Origin: Hirschia maritima DSM 19733
GTDB lineage: Bacteria; Pseudomonadota; Alphaproteobacteria; Caulobacterales; Hyphomonadaceae
NCBI RefSeq assembly: GCF_000378345.1
Contig: NZ_KB899546.1
Coordinates: 530,523-594,522 of the forward strand
DNA: 64,000 bases
Direction: 5' to 3'
Shown here: positions 34,091-43,569 of the stretch, one piece after another
How positions within the stretch are numbered: the first letter of the stretch is position 1
How the letters are laid out: every line of letters starts with the position of its first letter
Program-made: the position numbers and the translations under genes
The notes under the pieces: generated by a model
Told to the model about the DNA's origin: nothing
Seen by the model: only the letters and a program-made list of their open reading frames with translations
The model's database searches: none

Positions 34091-35261
34091 AGCGCACCAC
34101 CAAGGATGTGTTGTTGCCACCAAAGCCAAATTGGTTACAGAGAATAACTGGGTTTTCCATATTTTGGCTTGTTTGGTTTAACGTGATGCCAAGTTTGCTA
34201 CATGCTTGCTCGGAAATGCCAGGTGTTCCGGGTATGAAGCCAGCATCTAGGCAAGCATTCAATATAAGAAGTTCGGTAAGTCCGCTCGCGCCGAAAGTAT
34301 GGCCTATATATGGCTTTAATGCTGTGATGGTGGGGAGGGTTTGAAAAACTTGTTTTAAGCCTTCGCTTTCTCCCTCATCATTAAGAAGACTGGCTGTGCC
34401 ATGTGCTTTGATCGCGTTGATATCTTCCGCACTAACATTGGACTGTTTAAGAGCCTGTCTTATGACGCGAGCAATGGAGCTACCGTCAGGATTGGCGGCA
34501 GACATGCCGTAGCCATCACTCAAAGTGGCACCGCCAAGCAGCTCAATAGAAGCAAAAGAGGGCTTTTGTGCGCTTAAAATGACTGCGCTGGCGGCTTCAC
34601 CTAAAACGAGGCCATCACGTCGCGCATCAAAAGGGCGCATTCTTGTTTGGGTCAGTAATTCCAAGCCTTGAAAACCATAGGCAGTCGTTATGTTGAGAAT
34701 TTCAGCACCAACAATGATGGCGTGTTTTAGACGGCCTGACTTGATTGCGGCGGCAGCATAAAGCAATGCATTTGCGCTGGCGGTACAAGCTGTATTCGCT
34801 GACATACCCAGAGGAGACAAATTGAACTTTTTTCTTAAATGGGCACCAAGATTATCCATGCTACAATAAAGGTTCAGCGGTTGCGCATTTTCATCATTCT
34901 TGAGTTCATCAAGATAGTTCTGTTCGATTAAGCACACGTCTGATGATGATGTTCCTAGATAAAGGCCGGTATGTGAAAGCTCTTCTTCAGATAGTCCTGA
35001 TGTAGAAAGGCAGTTTTCGACTACTTTTTCCAATATTTCAAAATAGCGTGTTTCTGTATCTTTTAGAGGTTTTCTAGCAACCAGATGATAGGGGATTTCT
35101 TCCGGGGCATCTTCATCTGCAAGCTGAATTGGAAGTTTAATCTTGTTTGGCAAAGCCAAAAGATCTGCAGAGGGTGAACGCAACTCATTGGCGTGTTCTT
35201 CTAAGCCAAAACCTAAGCTTGTATGTAGGCTTGCACCAGAAAGGAATACATTAAAAGACAT
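34083..35261 (-). CDS. Beta-ketoacyl-ACP synthase, ApeO-like
   Basis: 392 residues. All catalytic parts are visible: MSANTACTASANAL with Cys159, IKAHGTASLLND with His287, and KPYIGHTFGASGLTE with His321. The enzyme extends acyl-ACP with malonyl-ACP. With its partner protein downstream, the ACP upstream and the two dehydratases it gives a type II elongation set. The gene has 6 bp between it and the ACP gene, so translation is probably coupled. Confidence 0.85.
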   Translation of the reverse strand: MSFNVFLSGASLHTSLGFGLEEHANELRSPSADLLALPNKIKLPIQLADEDAPEEIPYHLVARKPLKDTETRYFEILEKVVENCLSTSGLSEEELSHTGLYLGTSSSDVCLIEQNYLDELKNDENAQPLNLYCSMDNLGAHLRKKFNLSPLGMSANTACTASANALLYAAAAIKSGRLKHAIIVGAEILNITTAYGFQGLELLTQTRMRPFDARRDGLVLGEAASAVILSAQKPSFASIELLGGATLSDGYGMSAANPDGSSIARVIRQALKQSNVSAEDINAIKAHGTASLLNDEGESEGLKQVFQTLPTITALKPYIGHTFGASGLTELLILNACLDAGFIPGTPGISEQACSKLGITLNQTSQNMENPVILCNQFGFGGNNTSLVVRYG

Positions 35262-35267
35262 GACGGA

Positions 35268-35540
35268 CTAGCTAGCCTGTTTTGCCTTAATGATAAAATC
35301 AGCGAGTGAGGAAACATTTGCCATAGCTTCACGCGAGTCTGGGCCACCTTCGATACGAACGCCGTATTTATCTTTGATCGCAAGAGAAATTTGCAAAGCA
35401 TCTAGGGAATCTAGTTCCAGCCCTTCACCAACCAAGCGGATGTCGTTGGCTATTTCATCAGCTTCCACTTCAGTATCGCATTCCTCAACAATCATTTCTT
35501 TGAGTTCAGCCATTAAAGTGTCTTTATCCAGCTCGGCCAT
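35268..35540 (-). CDS. Acyl carrier protein
   Basis: 90 residues, acidic. GEGLELDSLDALQISLAIKDKYGV holds the phosphopantetheine Ser in DSLD, the standard carrier motif. The sequence differs from the housekeeping AcpP, as is usual for cluster-specific carriers. Positioned between the ABC permease and ketosynthase genes, it should carry the growing chain of the lipid cluster. Confidence 0.9.
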   Translation of the reverse strand: MAELDKDTLMAELKEMIVEECDTEVEADEIANDIRLVGEGLELDSLDALQISLAIKDKYGVRIEGGPDSREAMANVSSLADFIIKAKQAS

Positions 35541-35570
35541 GATCTACCCCATTCATAGTCATACACATGA

Positions 35571-36773
35571 TTATGTGCGTTGGCGCGATTGCACCAGCAA
35601 TGACAATAACAGCATTGCGCTTCCAAATCCTACTAATTTTAGGAGGAAGGTTGAAATATCTGAAACATTTCCATCATGGAGAAACAATTCAAGGAAACCA
35701 TCTAATCCCCATGACATGGGGGAGAGGCCAGCGAACATTTGCATTGTTTCCGGCATGACAAATTTTGGTATCATGACACCGCCAATCGCAGCCAGTAGGA
35801 TGTTTCCCAATCCACTCAGCATTGTTGCTTGTTCAGTTGTTCTGGAAACGACCGCAATCAACAATGCCATTCCCAAAGCGGCATAACTAATGCTTGCGGA
35901 TAAAGAAATTAAAGCGAGAGGGTGTCCTTGAAGTGATAAAGCTTCGCCACCGAAGAGAGGGACGACAAAGACGCCCACTGCGAGCATTAAAACAACTTGG
36001 ATCTGATTGACGATAAAATAGGGTATAAGCTTGCTAGCAAATTGTGAGAACGCCCCCAAATGAGTTGTTCTCAATCTTCTTTGCATTCCCAAATCGCGTT
36101 CTTTGATGAACGTGTTTGAAAAAGGAATGGCCACAAAAAATATAGAAAAGACCAACCAAGCAGGTACATTTTGTTGAACGGAAGTGGGGGGAGTATCTTC
36201 TACACCTGAGTGAGCATAGCTTACGGTGACCGGAGCTTCCAATTCGCTGGCGTCTACTTCTTCAACCCCAAAATCTTCTGCTTCATCCATCATGCTATCA
36301 ATCATGGTTTCAGTTTTGAGCCTGCCAATTGCTTCTTTCACCGATGCGGTGAAGATAATGGATGTGCGGCGGTCCGATTTTGAAGAAACCGCTATTCCGA
36401 TGGGAGTTTGATCATCTTTGGTTTCCAGTAGATTTTCTTCAAAACCGGTTGGAATAGTTACGACGAAACCGAGTTGAGAATTTTTCAGGAGTAGGGTCGG
36501 TGTTTCAGGCAGTGAAGCTGTTGTTTGATGCTGCACGTTAAATGCTGCATTGGCATTCAGGCGGTCGGCCAAAGATGTCGAGGTAGAAGTTTGATCCGCA
36601 TCAATAACCGTCACTTGGATGTTTTTTCCGCCATGACTTTCAAAGCTTCCTTGAAGAGCAAGAGACATGATCAAAATAAACACGATAGGCAGAATAAACA
36701 GCAGTGCCAGTCCGTGTTTGTCTCGGCTTAACAATATGAGTTCTTTGTTTATGGCAGCGAACAGGGGTGTCAT
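35571..36773 (-). CDS. ABC-2 type transporter permease
   Basis: 400 residues from ATG 36773, 4 bases after the stop of the ATPase gene, with GAGGGA ahead. One N-terminal membrane helix (LALLFILPIVFILIMSLAL), a large extracytoplasmic domain of about 180 residues, then five C-terminal helices. This is the YhfG/ABC2_membrane_3 plan of exporters. With the ATPase it would export or flip the cluster's product. Confidence 0.85.
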   Translation of the reverse strand: MTPLFAAINKELILLSRDKHGLALLFILPIVFILIMSLALQGSFESHGGKNIQVTVIDADQTSTSTSLADRLNANAAFNVQHQTTASLPETPTLLLKNSQLGFVVTIPTGFEENLLETKDDQTPIGIAVSSKSDRRTSIIFTASVKEAIGRLKTETMIDSMMDEAEDFGVEEVDASELEAPVTVSYAHSGVEDTPPTSVQQNVPAWLVFSIFFVAIPFSNTFIKERDLGMQRRLRTTHLGAFSQFASKLIPYFIVNQIQVVLMLAVGVFVVPLFGGEALSLQGHPLALISLSASISYAALGMALLIAVVSRTTEQATMLSGLGNILLAAIGGVMIPKFVMPETMQMFAGLSPMSWGLDGFLELFLHDGNVSDISTFLLKLVGFGSAMLLLSLLVQSRQRT

Positions 36774-36777
36774 GTGA

Positions 36778-37719
36778 TTACTTTCCCTCATTCAACTTAA
36801 GAAGGTCCAGATAAACGTCTTCCAAACGTGTCTTTCCATATTGAGATTGTTCAATCTCTCCACCAAGTTCTGCAACCAGTTTGACCACATCAGTCATTAA
36901 ATTTGGGCTCAAGCCTTCAATCACGAACTCTCGAGGAGAGAGAAGCTTGGCACGCCGACTTGTCAATTCATCAGTGGCATAGCTGGGTAAAGGTTCCGCC
37001 ATTGTAATGTGAAGTGTTTGCTTGTTAGCTTTTTGGAGAAAGCTCTCTTTTGAATCTTGCGCAATTAATCGACCATGATCAATTATGCCTATGTGATCAC
37101 AAATGGTCTCCACTTCTTCCATATAATGGGAGGTGTAGACAATTGTTGTTCCAAGTGAGTGCATTTTGGCGATGGCATCCAGGATGGTTTGGCGAGACCG
37201 TGCATCAATACCAACTGTTGGTTCATCTAGATAAAGAATTTCGGGTTTATTCAATAATGCAATTGCGAGGTTAAGCCGTCGTTTTAAGCCACCGGATAGT
37301 GTTTCGGCTTTCTTGGACATAAAGGCATCTAAGTCGCAAACTTGAACCGCAAAATCTTTGTTTTCGGTGGTTGTTTGCTTAGTTAGATTATAGCTGCCTG
37401 CGAAGAAATTTAGATTTTCTTTCACTGTCAAACGCGGGTAAAAAGCAAGGTCTTGAGGCGCAATTGCTGAAATAGATTTTAGCGTATGGCCATTTATATC
37501 GACATTCTGGGCATCTATTGAAATCGAACCAGACTGGATTTTAATCATACCGGTCAAAAGTGAGATGAGTGTGCTCTTTCCCGCTCCATTGGGGCCCAAT
37601 AAGCCATAGCAAGCGCCTTTAGGGATGGCGATGTTGATACCTGAAAGGGCGGGAGAGTTTGAGCCGGAATAAGCGTGGCTTAGATCTTCTACCACAACAT
37701 AAGAGGTCTGGCTGGACAT
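36778..37719 (-). CDS. ABC transporter ATP-binding protein
   Basis: About 313 residues from ATG 37719 (a TTG 24 bases upstream is in frame). Complete motifs: GLLGPNGAGKSTL (Walker A), ETLSGGLKRRLNLAIALL (signature), EILYLDEPTVGID (Walker B with Glu), VYTSHYMEEVE (switch His). It is of the CcmA/DrrA kind, paired with the ABC-2 permease. First gene of the leftward half of the lipid cluster; the promoter should lie between 37720 and the tRNA gene. Confidence 0.9.
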   Translation of the reverse strand: MSSQTSYVVVEDLSHAYSGSNSPALSGINIAIPKGACYGLLGPNGAGKSTLISLLTGMIKIQSGSISIDAQNVDINGHTLKSISAIAPQDLAFYPRLTVKENLNFFAGSYNLTKQTTTENKDFAVQVCDLDAFMSKKAETLSGGLKRRLNLAIALLNKPEILYLDEPTVGIDARSRQTILDAIAKMHSLGTTIVYTSHYMEEVETICDHIGIIDHGRLIAQDSKESFLQKANKQTLHITMAEPLPSYATDELTSRRAKLLSPREFVIEGLSPNLMTDVVKLVAELGGEIEQSQYGKTRLEDVYLDLLKLNEGK

Positions 37720-37896
37720 AGCTTTGGCGGTCTCACTCAACAATAAACTCGAGTGTTATGCGCAAACCTAATTGCTGCGTCCAGTCATTAATCTCATTTG
37801 TCAGAAGAGAATCGTTGAAATATGGATTGAGGCAATTGACAAACAATGCCTAAAACCCCTAGAAACCGCTCTTCCAAATCTAATAGATTTGACGAA

Positions 37897-37973
<77 letters not shown>

Positions 37974-38019
37974 ATTTTCAATGACTTAGGCGGATATAAT
38001 GTTTTCGGAAAATGCTTTA

Positions 38020-38038
38020 ATCCCCTCTATATCCCCTC
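38020..38038 (+). repeat. Candidate integrase arm site, left end
   Basis: ATCCCCTC occurs twice 11 bases apart (TA-rich spacer), and the same doubled motif, differing in one base, lies 117 bp inside the right end at 51711-51729 in the same orientation. Such short paired repeats near both ends of an element are typical of arm sites bound by the N-terminal domain of tyrosine integrases. Confidence 0.55.
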
Positions 38039-38237
38039 TGTGACAGTAAATTTCAGTAAATTTAGATATACAAATTGAAAGACTTCATTTCTTCAGTTTC
38101 AAATGCAGAAAAGTCTTGGAACTGTTGCTATTGGTTGTTTTACTCTGTTTCTTCTTTTTCTTCTTTTTCTTCGTGAGAATAAAGACTAGCGAAAAGTTTC
38201 TCGTCGCCTATATCTAAATTTTCGCCATTGGCGATGA

Positions 38238-38444
38238 CGTTGGACACCTTATCTATTAGGTATCAATAAGCATCAACAACTTGAGTTAAGGGTATGGCAA
38301 GTCTCCGGTGACAAACCTGAGTGGAAATTGTTCTACATAGAGCGTGCAGAAAATGTGACAGAGACTGGATTGAGTTTTGTTGAAACACGTTCTCTCTACA
38401 ATCCTGAAGACAAGGATATGGATTACATTTGGGTGTCTTCTTGA
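38238..38444 (+). pseudogene. Gene fragment of unknown origin
   Basis: A frame open between two stops gives about 68 codons of natural-looking protein (LELRVWQVSGDKPEWKLFYIERAENV... to DMDYIWVSS) but has no start codon near its beginning. It looks like the C-terminal remnant of a gene whose front was lost near the left end of the island. I do not recognise the family. Confidence 0.4.
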
Positions 38445-38492
38445 AATCTGAATATCCCGTAGAACGCATCTGAAGAAGGTTAGGGGACTATT

Positions 38493-39267
38493 TTGGAAGA
38501 CTTACATAGAAGAGCACATGAATGGTTTGCAAGAAGACAAGGGGCTTTAGTTCCGCCTCCTCGGCAATTGGAAGGGACTGATGTCTTTCTAGCGCAAACT
38601 GCAAAAGCTATTCATGTTCCCAAAGCTTGGGAGTACGCACGTTCTGTAAAGAGTCTTCCAGATTGGCCCTATGACGATGGTGAACTTGTTACGAATGGAA
38701 ATGGGAATTGGTCCCTTAGATATCGTCAGGAAGAACAACAGGGACGAGAACCTACGCATTTGCCATCTCACAAGGCTCTTTTGAAATGTATGGAAGATAA
38801 TGTACCTGTTGCAGTTTTGATAAGGCGTCAAAAGAAGCCTGAGAAGGTGCTGTATGAAGTTGTGGGGCTTGCAAGGGTAATTTGACTATCAAATCCTTAC
38901 TTTGTGCTAGAGGGACCTGAGGAAGCTCAAAGAGACATTGCAACGGTTGAGCAAGAATCCCTATCAGACAAGAGTACTTCAATTTCACTAAGATATTCAT
39001 TGGTACGCCAGCGACAAGGGCAGCCAGCATTCCGGTCAGCGTTATTGAAATTGTATAATACTCGGTGCTTGATAACGGGGTGCGAGATCTCCCAAGTCTT
39101 GGAAGCTGCACACATTGTTCGATTTAGATCTTATCCAGATATGTCCGGAAACTTCTAGATTGACTGTAGATGCGTCTTTGCGGGAAACGGAATATTGGCA
39201 GTATCATCATGTGAAAATGAACTTGCCGAATGACAACCTGTTTTTGTTGAAACAACGATATGAATGA
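38493..39267 (+). pseudogene. Broken HNH restriction-type endonuclease gene
   Basis: From TTG 38493 (AGGGG ahead) the frame reads to a TGA at 38883-38885, then goes on in the same frame with LEGPEEAQ and the family block RQGQPAFRSALLKLYNTRCLITGCEISQVLEAAHIV (start of the HNH domain). After about 39150 the frame shifts by one and continues PETSRLTVDASLRETEYWQYHH to the stop at 39267. Compared with intact members of this family the middle of the HNH core (the NGLLLR...HxLFD part) is missing. So there are two defects: an internal stop and a deletion with frameshift. Confidence 0.75.
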
Positions 39268-39426
39268 GTGCTTGAAATACATCGTGATGCGGCGGGTTCT
39301 AGCCGTGAATCATTAAACGAATAATGGAAAAAACAGGTCCACATAACGGACACCTACAAAGCAATATTATTGTCCCAAAAAGGATTAAGAATCTTGACCT
39401 ATTGCCGAGATTTTAGTTAACAAAAT

Positions 39427-41007
39427 CTATGCCTCTAATGAATTATTCAGCGTTTCAAGAGCAGCACATAACGAACCAAGCATTGAAACAAAGTGATCTC
39501 GTTCCAAATTTTCTAGTGCAGCGACTTTAAATAGGTGAAAGGAAAGACAGAGCAAATAGACGAGTTCCGAACAGTCAAGTTTCTTGTCTTCTTGTGAGAT
39601 AGCTAAGTATCTGATAGTTTGAATTAGATCTGGATTTTTTTCCCAAACATTTGACACCGAATGTTTCTTTCGGAAAAAATCAAAGGCAACGTCAAAATTG
39701 TTAAATTTCTGCAAAAGAGCAAGTGACGAGACCTCTAAGCTCACCGAGTCTTTAAATAGGTGATCGACTCCACAATATTCGAAATCGATAAGAGCAATTC
39801 TCAAATCCGCCTTGGAAACAATAATGTTATTTAAGTTAAGGTCACCGTGCACGACCGCCAATGGAATCTCCAAATCACCTAGCTTGTCCATTATATTTCT
39901 TGGCAATTGCAATCGAAAATCTTGGTTAGATATATAGTCACCGTTAATTTCAAAACCTTCTATCTTAAATTTGATCAGATTTTTTGAGATACCTCTAATT
40001 CTCCGATGATCCTTCTTTTGATCGTATTCTTCCTTTTGAGAAAAATACTCAACAAGTTTCATGCTGCCGTTAGAGTCGTTATTATACCAACCCAAGTTAG
40101 CCCGATCAAATATCTTTTTGAGGATTTCCTCCAGCTTTTCTTGCCTATCTTTTGAGCTTTCTTTTAGCAAGGCTAGTGCTGTCGTTGTATGTTCAACATC
40201 TGCCAAAGCGAAGGCATACAGGGCTCCAGCAGAATCGAGGTGTTCACCGAAGCCAACTAGCTCTACACGAAGGTCATGGGGTACCTGTAATGAAACAAAC
40301 CTTTTATAATTCTGTACTTCTTCGCGTATGAACCTGTTTTGAGATATGCGAAAGACTAACGGAACGTTTTGAAACCTTTCGATACCGGCGATTTGCATTA
40401 GAAACACTGATGCACCTGATACTCCACCAGTCAATTTTGATAGTTTTATTTGAGCTGCAGCGTTTGATTCGTAATACGTTACGTCATTCAAACACTGTTC
40501 TAAAATGCAGGAAATCCCATCCGCCATATCCTTATACTCAGTCATCAGTTTAGGGGTGACAAAATTTAGGTTGCCAATTGGGCGTCTTGAAAGCAAATTC
40601 TTTAGTTTGGGGCCAATCCATTCATTTCGATAGTTAATTGATCTAAAGTGATTTTTTGGAATGAGTAAGTCTGGGTTTGGAGTAAGCTGCCCCAATGTCT
40701 TTATTGAAAAAGTCGCATGAGTAAACAACACTGCGACGATGTGATCATACTTTTTCTTTAAGTCAGCAATAAAATGAGCACCCTCATTATCCAGTTCAAC
40801 GTTGCTTTCAGAATCAAGCAACACATTGTCTGCAATGACCAAATGTGGCAATTGGTCGTCGACTTCCGTTAGGTCGAATTTCAAAGATGTCCTGAGGTCA
40901 ATGTCTTCAAAACCTTGATCAGCCAGGAGTTGTTTCCAAATTTTACCGTAACTTTCTAGATCACTGTTACTATCATCAACATACAGTACTCTGAGCTTAT
41001 TATTCAT
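39427..41007 (-). CDS. Receiver domain fused to an APH-like kinase
   Basis: 526 residues. Residues 5-140 look like a response-regulator receiver: VLYVDDSNSD (acid pair 11-12), HLVIADNVLL with Asp60 at the phosphoacceptor place, FTHAT (Thr96) and IPKNHF with Lys118. Residues about 185-500 match aminoglycoside phosphotransferase/choline kinase-like folds: LTGGVSGASVFLM (glycine loop), VVHGDLNLNNIIV (catalytic Asp389, Asn394) and ALIDFEYCG (metal Asp408). The usual beta3 Lys appears to be Arg220. It overlaps the sensor gene by 8 bp, so the pair is translationally coupled. A kinase as output of a receiver is rare; the substrate is unknown. Confidence 0.75.
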   Translation of the reverse strand: MNNKLRVLYVDDSNSDLESYGKIWKQLLADQGFEDIDLRTSLKFDLTEVDDQLPHLVIADNVLLDSESNVELDNEGAHFIADLKKKYDHIVAVLFTHATFSIKTLGQLTPNPDLLIPKNHFRSINYRNEWIGPKLKNLLSRRPIGNLNFVTPKLMTEYKDMADGISCILEQCLNDVTYYESNAAAQIKLSKLTGGVSGASVFLMQIAGIERFQNVPLVFRISQNRFIREEVQNYKRFVSLQVPHDLRVELVGFGEHLDSAGALYAFALADVEHTTTALALLKESSKDRQEKLEEILKKIFDRANLGWYNNDSNGSMKLVEYFSQKEEYDQKKDHRRIRGISKNLIKFKIEGFEINGDYISNQDFRLQLPRNIMDKLGDLEIPLAVVHGDLNLNNIIVSKADLRIALIDFEYCGVDHLFKDSVSLEVSSLALLQKFNNFDVAFDFFRKKHSVSNVWEKNPDLIQTIRYLAISQEDKKLDCSELVYLLCLSFHLFKVAALENLERDHFVSMLGSLCAALETLNNSLEA

Positions 41008-43222
41008 TGGTAGCCTCCGTCACAAAGTGCCCATCTTCTCGAATCGAAGCATTTAGTATGATCGTGAAGCCGAATTCGGTTTGCCCAAATGCGTCTGGCT
41101 CATCAGCGTGGGACATCATCCAACCTCCTGACATTCTGATCTGTGTGGCTAAAAGAAAGAGTCCATAACTATAACCATTTTCGGTACCAGCCGAGCTTGG
41201 CATTGGGGAGACCCCTACCTGATTCGCTCTTTCGCTCTGTTCATAAGTATCTTTAGGACGATACGTTAGTACAATCGTCTTTACGTTGCCACATCTCGCA
41301 CCAGCAAAAACCTTTAGCCCAGCTGGTTGAAAACCGTGTTTTCTGACGTTTGCGGCCAAAGCTTCGACGATTTCCGTCAATAATATAAAGTTTCGTCTTG
41401 ATACTTTTTGTACTTCTTGAAGTTCTACAAAAAGCTCTTTGAGTGCAGATGCGTGAGATCCGTGATGTTTAACGAATGCTTCGTTTGTTTTTTGGTCCAA
41501 CAAATTTTTACATTCGGTTGAATTAAGAATGTCGCTCTGACTGCTCGCTCCGGGCTCATTAACGACTGAATCCGCGATTAAGTCACCAAGCTCTCCACCA
41601 AGTTCTTCAGATTTCTCTGATATGCGACTTACGATATGCTGCAAACGGTGACGTGCTGCATGTAAAAAGTGCATACGAACCAACCAACCACGGTCATTCG
41701 CAAGTTCCAATCGTCTGTAAAATTCGCCACACTGCATTGCAAATTGTTCACACGATTCGATATATGACATAAGATCTGAGCGCGAGGGTGAAGAAATTTC
41801 CAATGTGCCCACAATTATGTCGTTTATACGAATGGGCATGGCAATTGTAGAGCACCCGACCATAGAGACAAGGTTCTTAATTTTACCAACAACAGTCTGC
41901 TGATATCGAAACTCCTGTGTTGACTTAATGTAGCCAGCTTCGATCAGAGACTCTCGTCGAGTCAGCTTTGACAGACTCCAAAGAGAAATTGTCTCGTCTG
42001 TTCGAAATGCAATTGCCGCTGCAGAATTTTTATCGCAAATATTTATATGATTTGGTACAGAACCTTGTTCGTCTGTATCAACTGTGCTGAAAATTTTTTG
42101 TAGTGAATTTGAAGAAGGTCGGAAAAGGCGCAAACATGACGGGGTTGTTCCCATTGCTGAGAGGCCGATATAGAAGTGTTCTGCTAACAGTGAAATGTAC
42201 TTCCTCTCAAATTCATCTCTTGTTCGAACTGGATTTTCACCAAGTTCCCGCTCCAAGTCTTGGCATATGAATTCGAGTTCTCTATGAGAATTAACTTCTT
42301 CAATTTCTACGAGAGTCTTTATAACAGAATCGAGAAAGCTCGTGGCAATTTCAATTTTATCAACGGATAAAATTTCTTTGTTTCCGGAAAAAACAATCAA
42401 GTACTCTGGTCTCAATGAATGATTTTTAACTTCTTCATTATCGTCAACATATACATGGTTTCCTGATATAACTGACATTCCATAAGTAACGTTCTTAAAT
42501 ATACCTGTTGTTTTATTCCTTCGTTCGATTGACTTTTTGGCGTCTTCACTAAGGATAGAAGATTCAGACAACGCAGTCTGCATCACGTTCTGGCTAATTG
42601 AATTTGAGCCCCGTACTAAATGCAAACAATCTATAACTGGTTCATCTTTATCGGGCAATTCATCATATACAGCGTAAAGCGCAGCATCAATCTCTAAACC
42701 GTCACATACAAAATCGACGGCCGCTTCTTTTGTGTACACTCTATCTCCAACATCGGTTCTCCAAAATGATTTTATCATTCTTTGGGACACACTTGTTAGG
42801 AAATGTGCTTTCGCGCCTGAGTTGAGGTAATGGAATACAACTATTCGTTTTATGAGGTTGAATACCTTGTCTTGTTCATGGTCAGAAAGGCTCGAATTTT
42901 TGATATAGAACTGGCAGTGTTTTGAAGAATATTTTTTTTCGGCAGTTTTGTCCCACTCAGAAACACTTTCGATTAAAGAGTTTCGATTTTTATAAGTCTT
43001 TATGTTACCTGGGAGTTCTATTCCAAAAGAAAAATACTGAAAATAAAGATCGTCTCTACTATGTTCGGTTTCAAAATATCTTTGCTCTCGAAACACAAAT
43101 AGAAAATCGCAATATTTACTAAGTATACGGCAGCATTCCTTTTTTATCTCATCGAAATCTCTAAGTTCTCTGGATTCAAAATGTGCTTCTAGTATATCTC
43201 TTAGATCTGTAGTTACTGACAA
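41000..43222 (-). CDS. GAF-domain sensor with degenerate histidine-kinase-like ATPase domain
   Basis: 740 residues, no membrane helix. Residues 1-330 hold no domain I can name; about 330-505 look like a GAF domain (FERKYISLLAEHFYIGLSAMG ... IAMPIRINDIIVGTLEISS). Next is an H-box-like helix, HAARHRLQHIVSRIS (His521-His529), then an ATPase part: N box EIVEALAANVRKHG (617-630, Asn625) and a G box GYSYGLFLLATQIRMSGG (683-700). A clear DxGxG box is missing, so ATP binding is plausible but not certain. With the receiver-kinase encoded downstream it would make a soluble, GAF-sensing phosphorelay. The gene is very AT-rich, like other island cargo. Confidence 0.75.
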   Translation of the reverse strand: MSVTTDLRDILEAHFESRELRDFDEIKKECCRILSKYCDFLFVFREQRYFETEHSRDDLYFQYFSFGIELPGNIKTYKNRNSLIESVSEWDKTAEKKYSSKHCQFYIKNSSLSDHEQDKVFNLIKRIVVFHYLNSGAKAHFLTSVSQRMIKSFWRTDVGDRVYTKEAAVDFVCDGLEIDAALYAVYDELPDKDEPVIDCLHLVRGSNSISQNVMQTALSESSILSEDAKKSIERRNKTTGIFKNVTYGMSVISGNHVYVDDNEEVKNHSLRPEYLIVFSGNKEILSVDKIEIATSFLDSVIKTLVEIEEVNSHRELEFICQDLERELGENPVRTRDEFERKYISLLAEHFYIGLSAMGTTPSCLRLFRPSSNSLQKIFSTVDTDEQGSVPNHINICDKNSAAAIAFRTDETISLWSLSKLTRRESLIEAGYIKSTQEFRYQQTVVGKIKNLVSMVGCSTIAMPIRINDIIVGTLEISSPSRSDLMSYIESCEQFAMQCGEFYRRLELANDRGWLVRMHFLHAARHRLQHIVSRISEKSEELGGELGDLIADSVVNEPGASSQSDILNSTECKNLLDQKTNEAFVKHHGSHASALKELFVELQEVQKVSRRNFILLTEIVEALAANVRKHGFQPAGLKVFAGARCGNVKTIVLTYRPKDTYEQSERANQVGVSPMPSSAGTENGYSYGLFLLATQIRMSGGWMMSHADEPDAFGQTEFGFTIILNASIREDGHFVTEATNE

Positions 43223-43569
43223 ACGCCCGCTCCCAACACCATTGGTCTAAACCCATTTTTTTAACCTGGATAATGCGGTTCGTCTACATAAGTTTGCAAC
43301 TATAGGTGTATAGCTAGACATTCTAGACTACTGACCTTTTGTGCTAATAACTAGAGTCGAAAAAGTATAATTTTCTAAGTTGGTGTTCAGTTGTAAAACA
43401 TAACGAAGAAAATTCTAATCAGCCTGTCAATAATCAATCTAGTACACTGGGGTTTCCTGCAAAAATTATTCATCATGTTGCAGCCCCGCGTCCGATTTTG
43501 GCGCGAAATCGCTTGTTCATCGGACTAAATGGACAAACGCATAACAGAAATAAATCTTAGATGGAAACT
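43223..43569. other. Intergenic region upstream of the sensor/kinase operon
   Basis: 347 AT-rich bases between two minus-strand genes (the XRE regulator ends at 43570). It should contain the promoter of the sensor/kinase pair. Around 43478-43530 a GC-richer patch carries short complementary runs (TGTTGCAGCCCCGCG ... TTGGCGCGAAAT). I see no clear operator or open frame. Confidence 0.35.

Noticed and set aside
38141..38175. Repeated TTCTTTTTC units near the left island end
   Set aside because: A simple pyrimidine run of a few units, too short and irregular to be a CRISPR or a meaningful tandem array.
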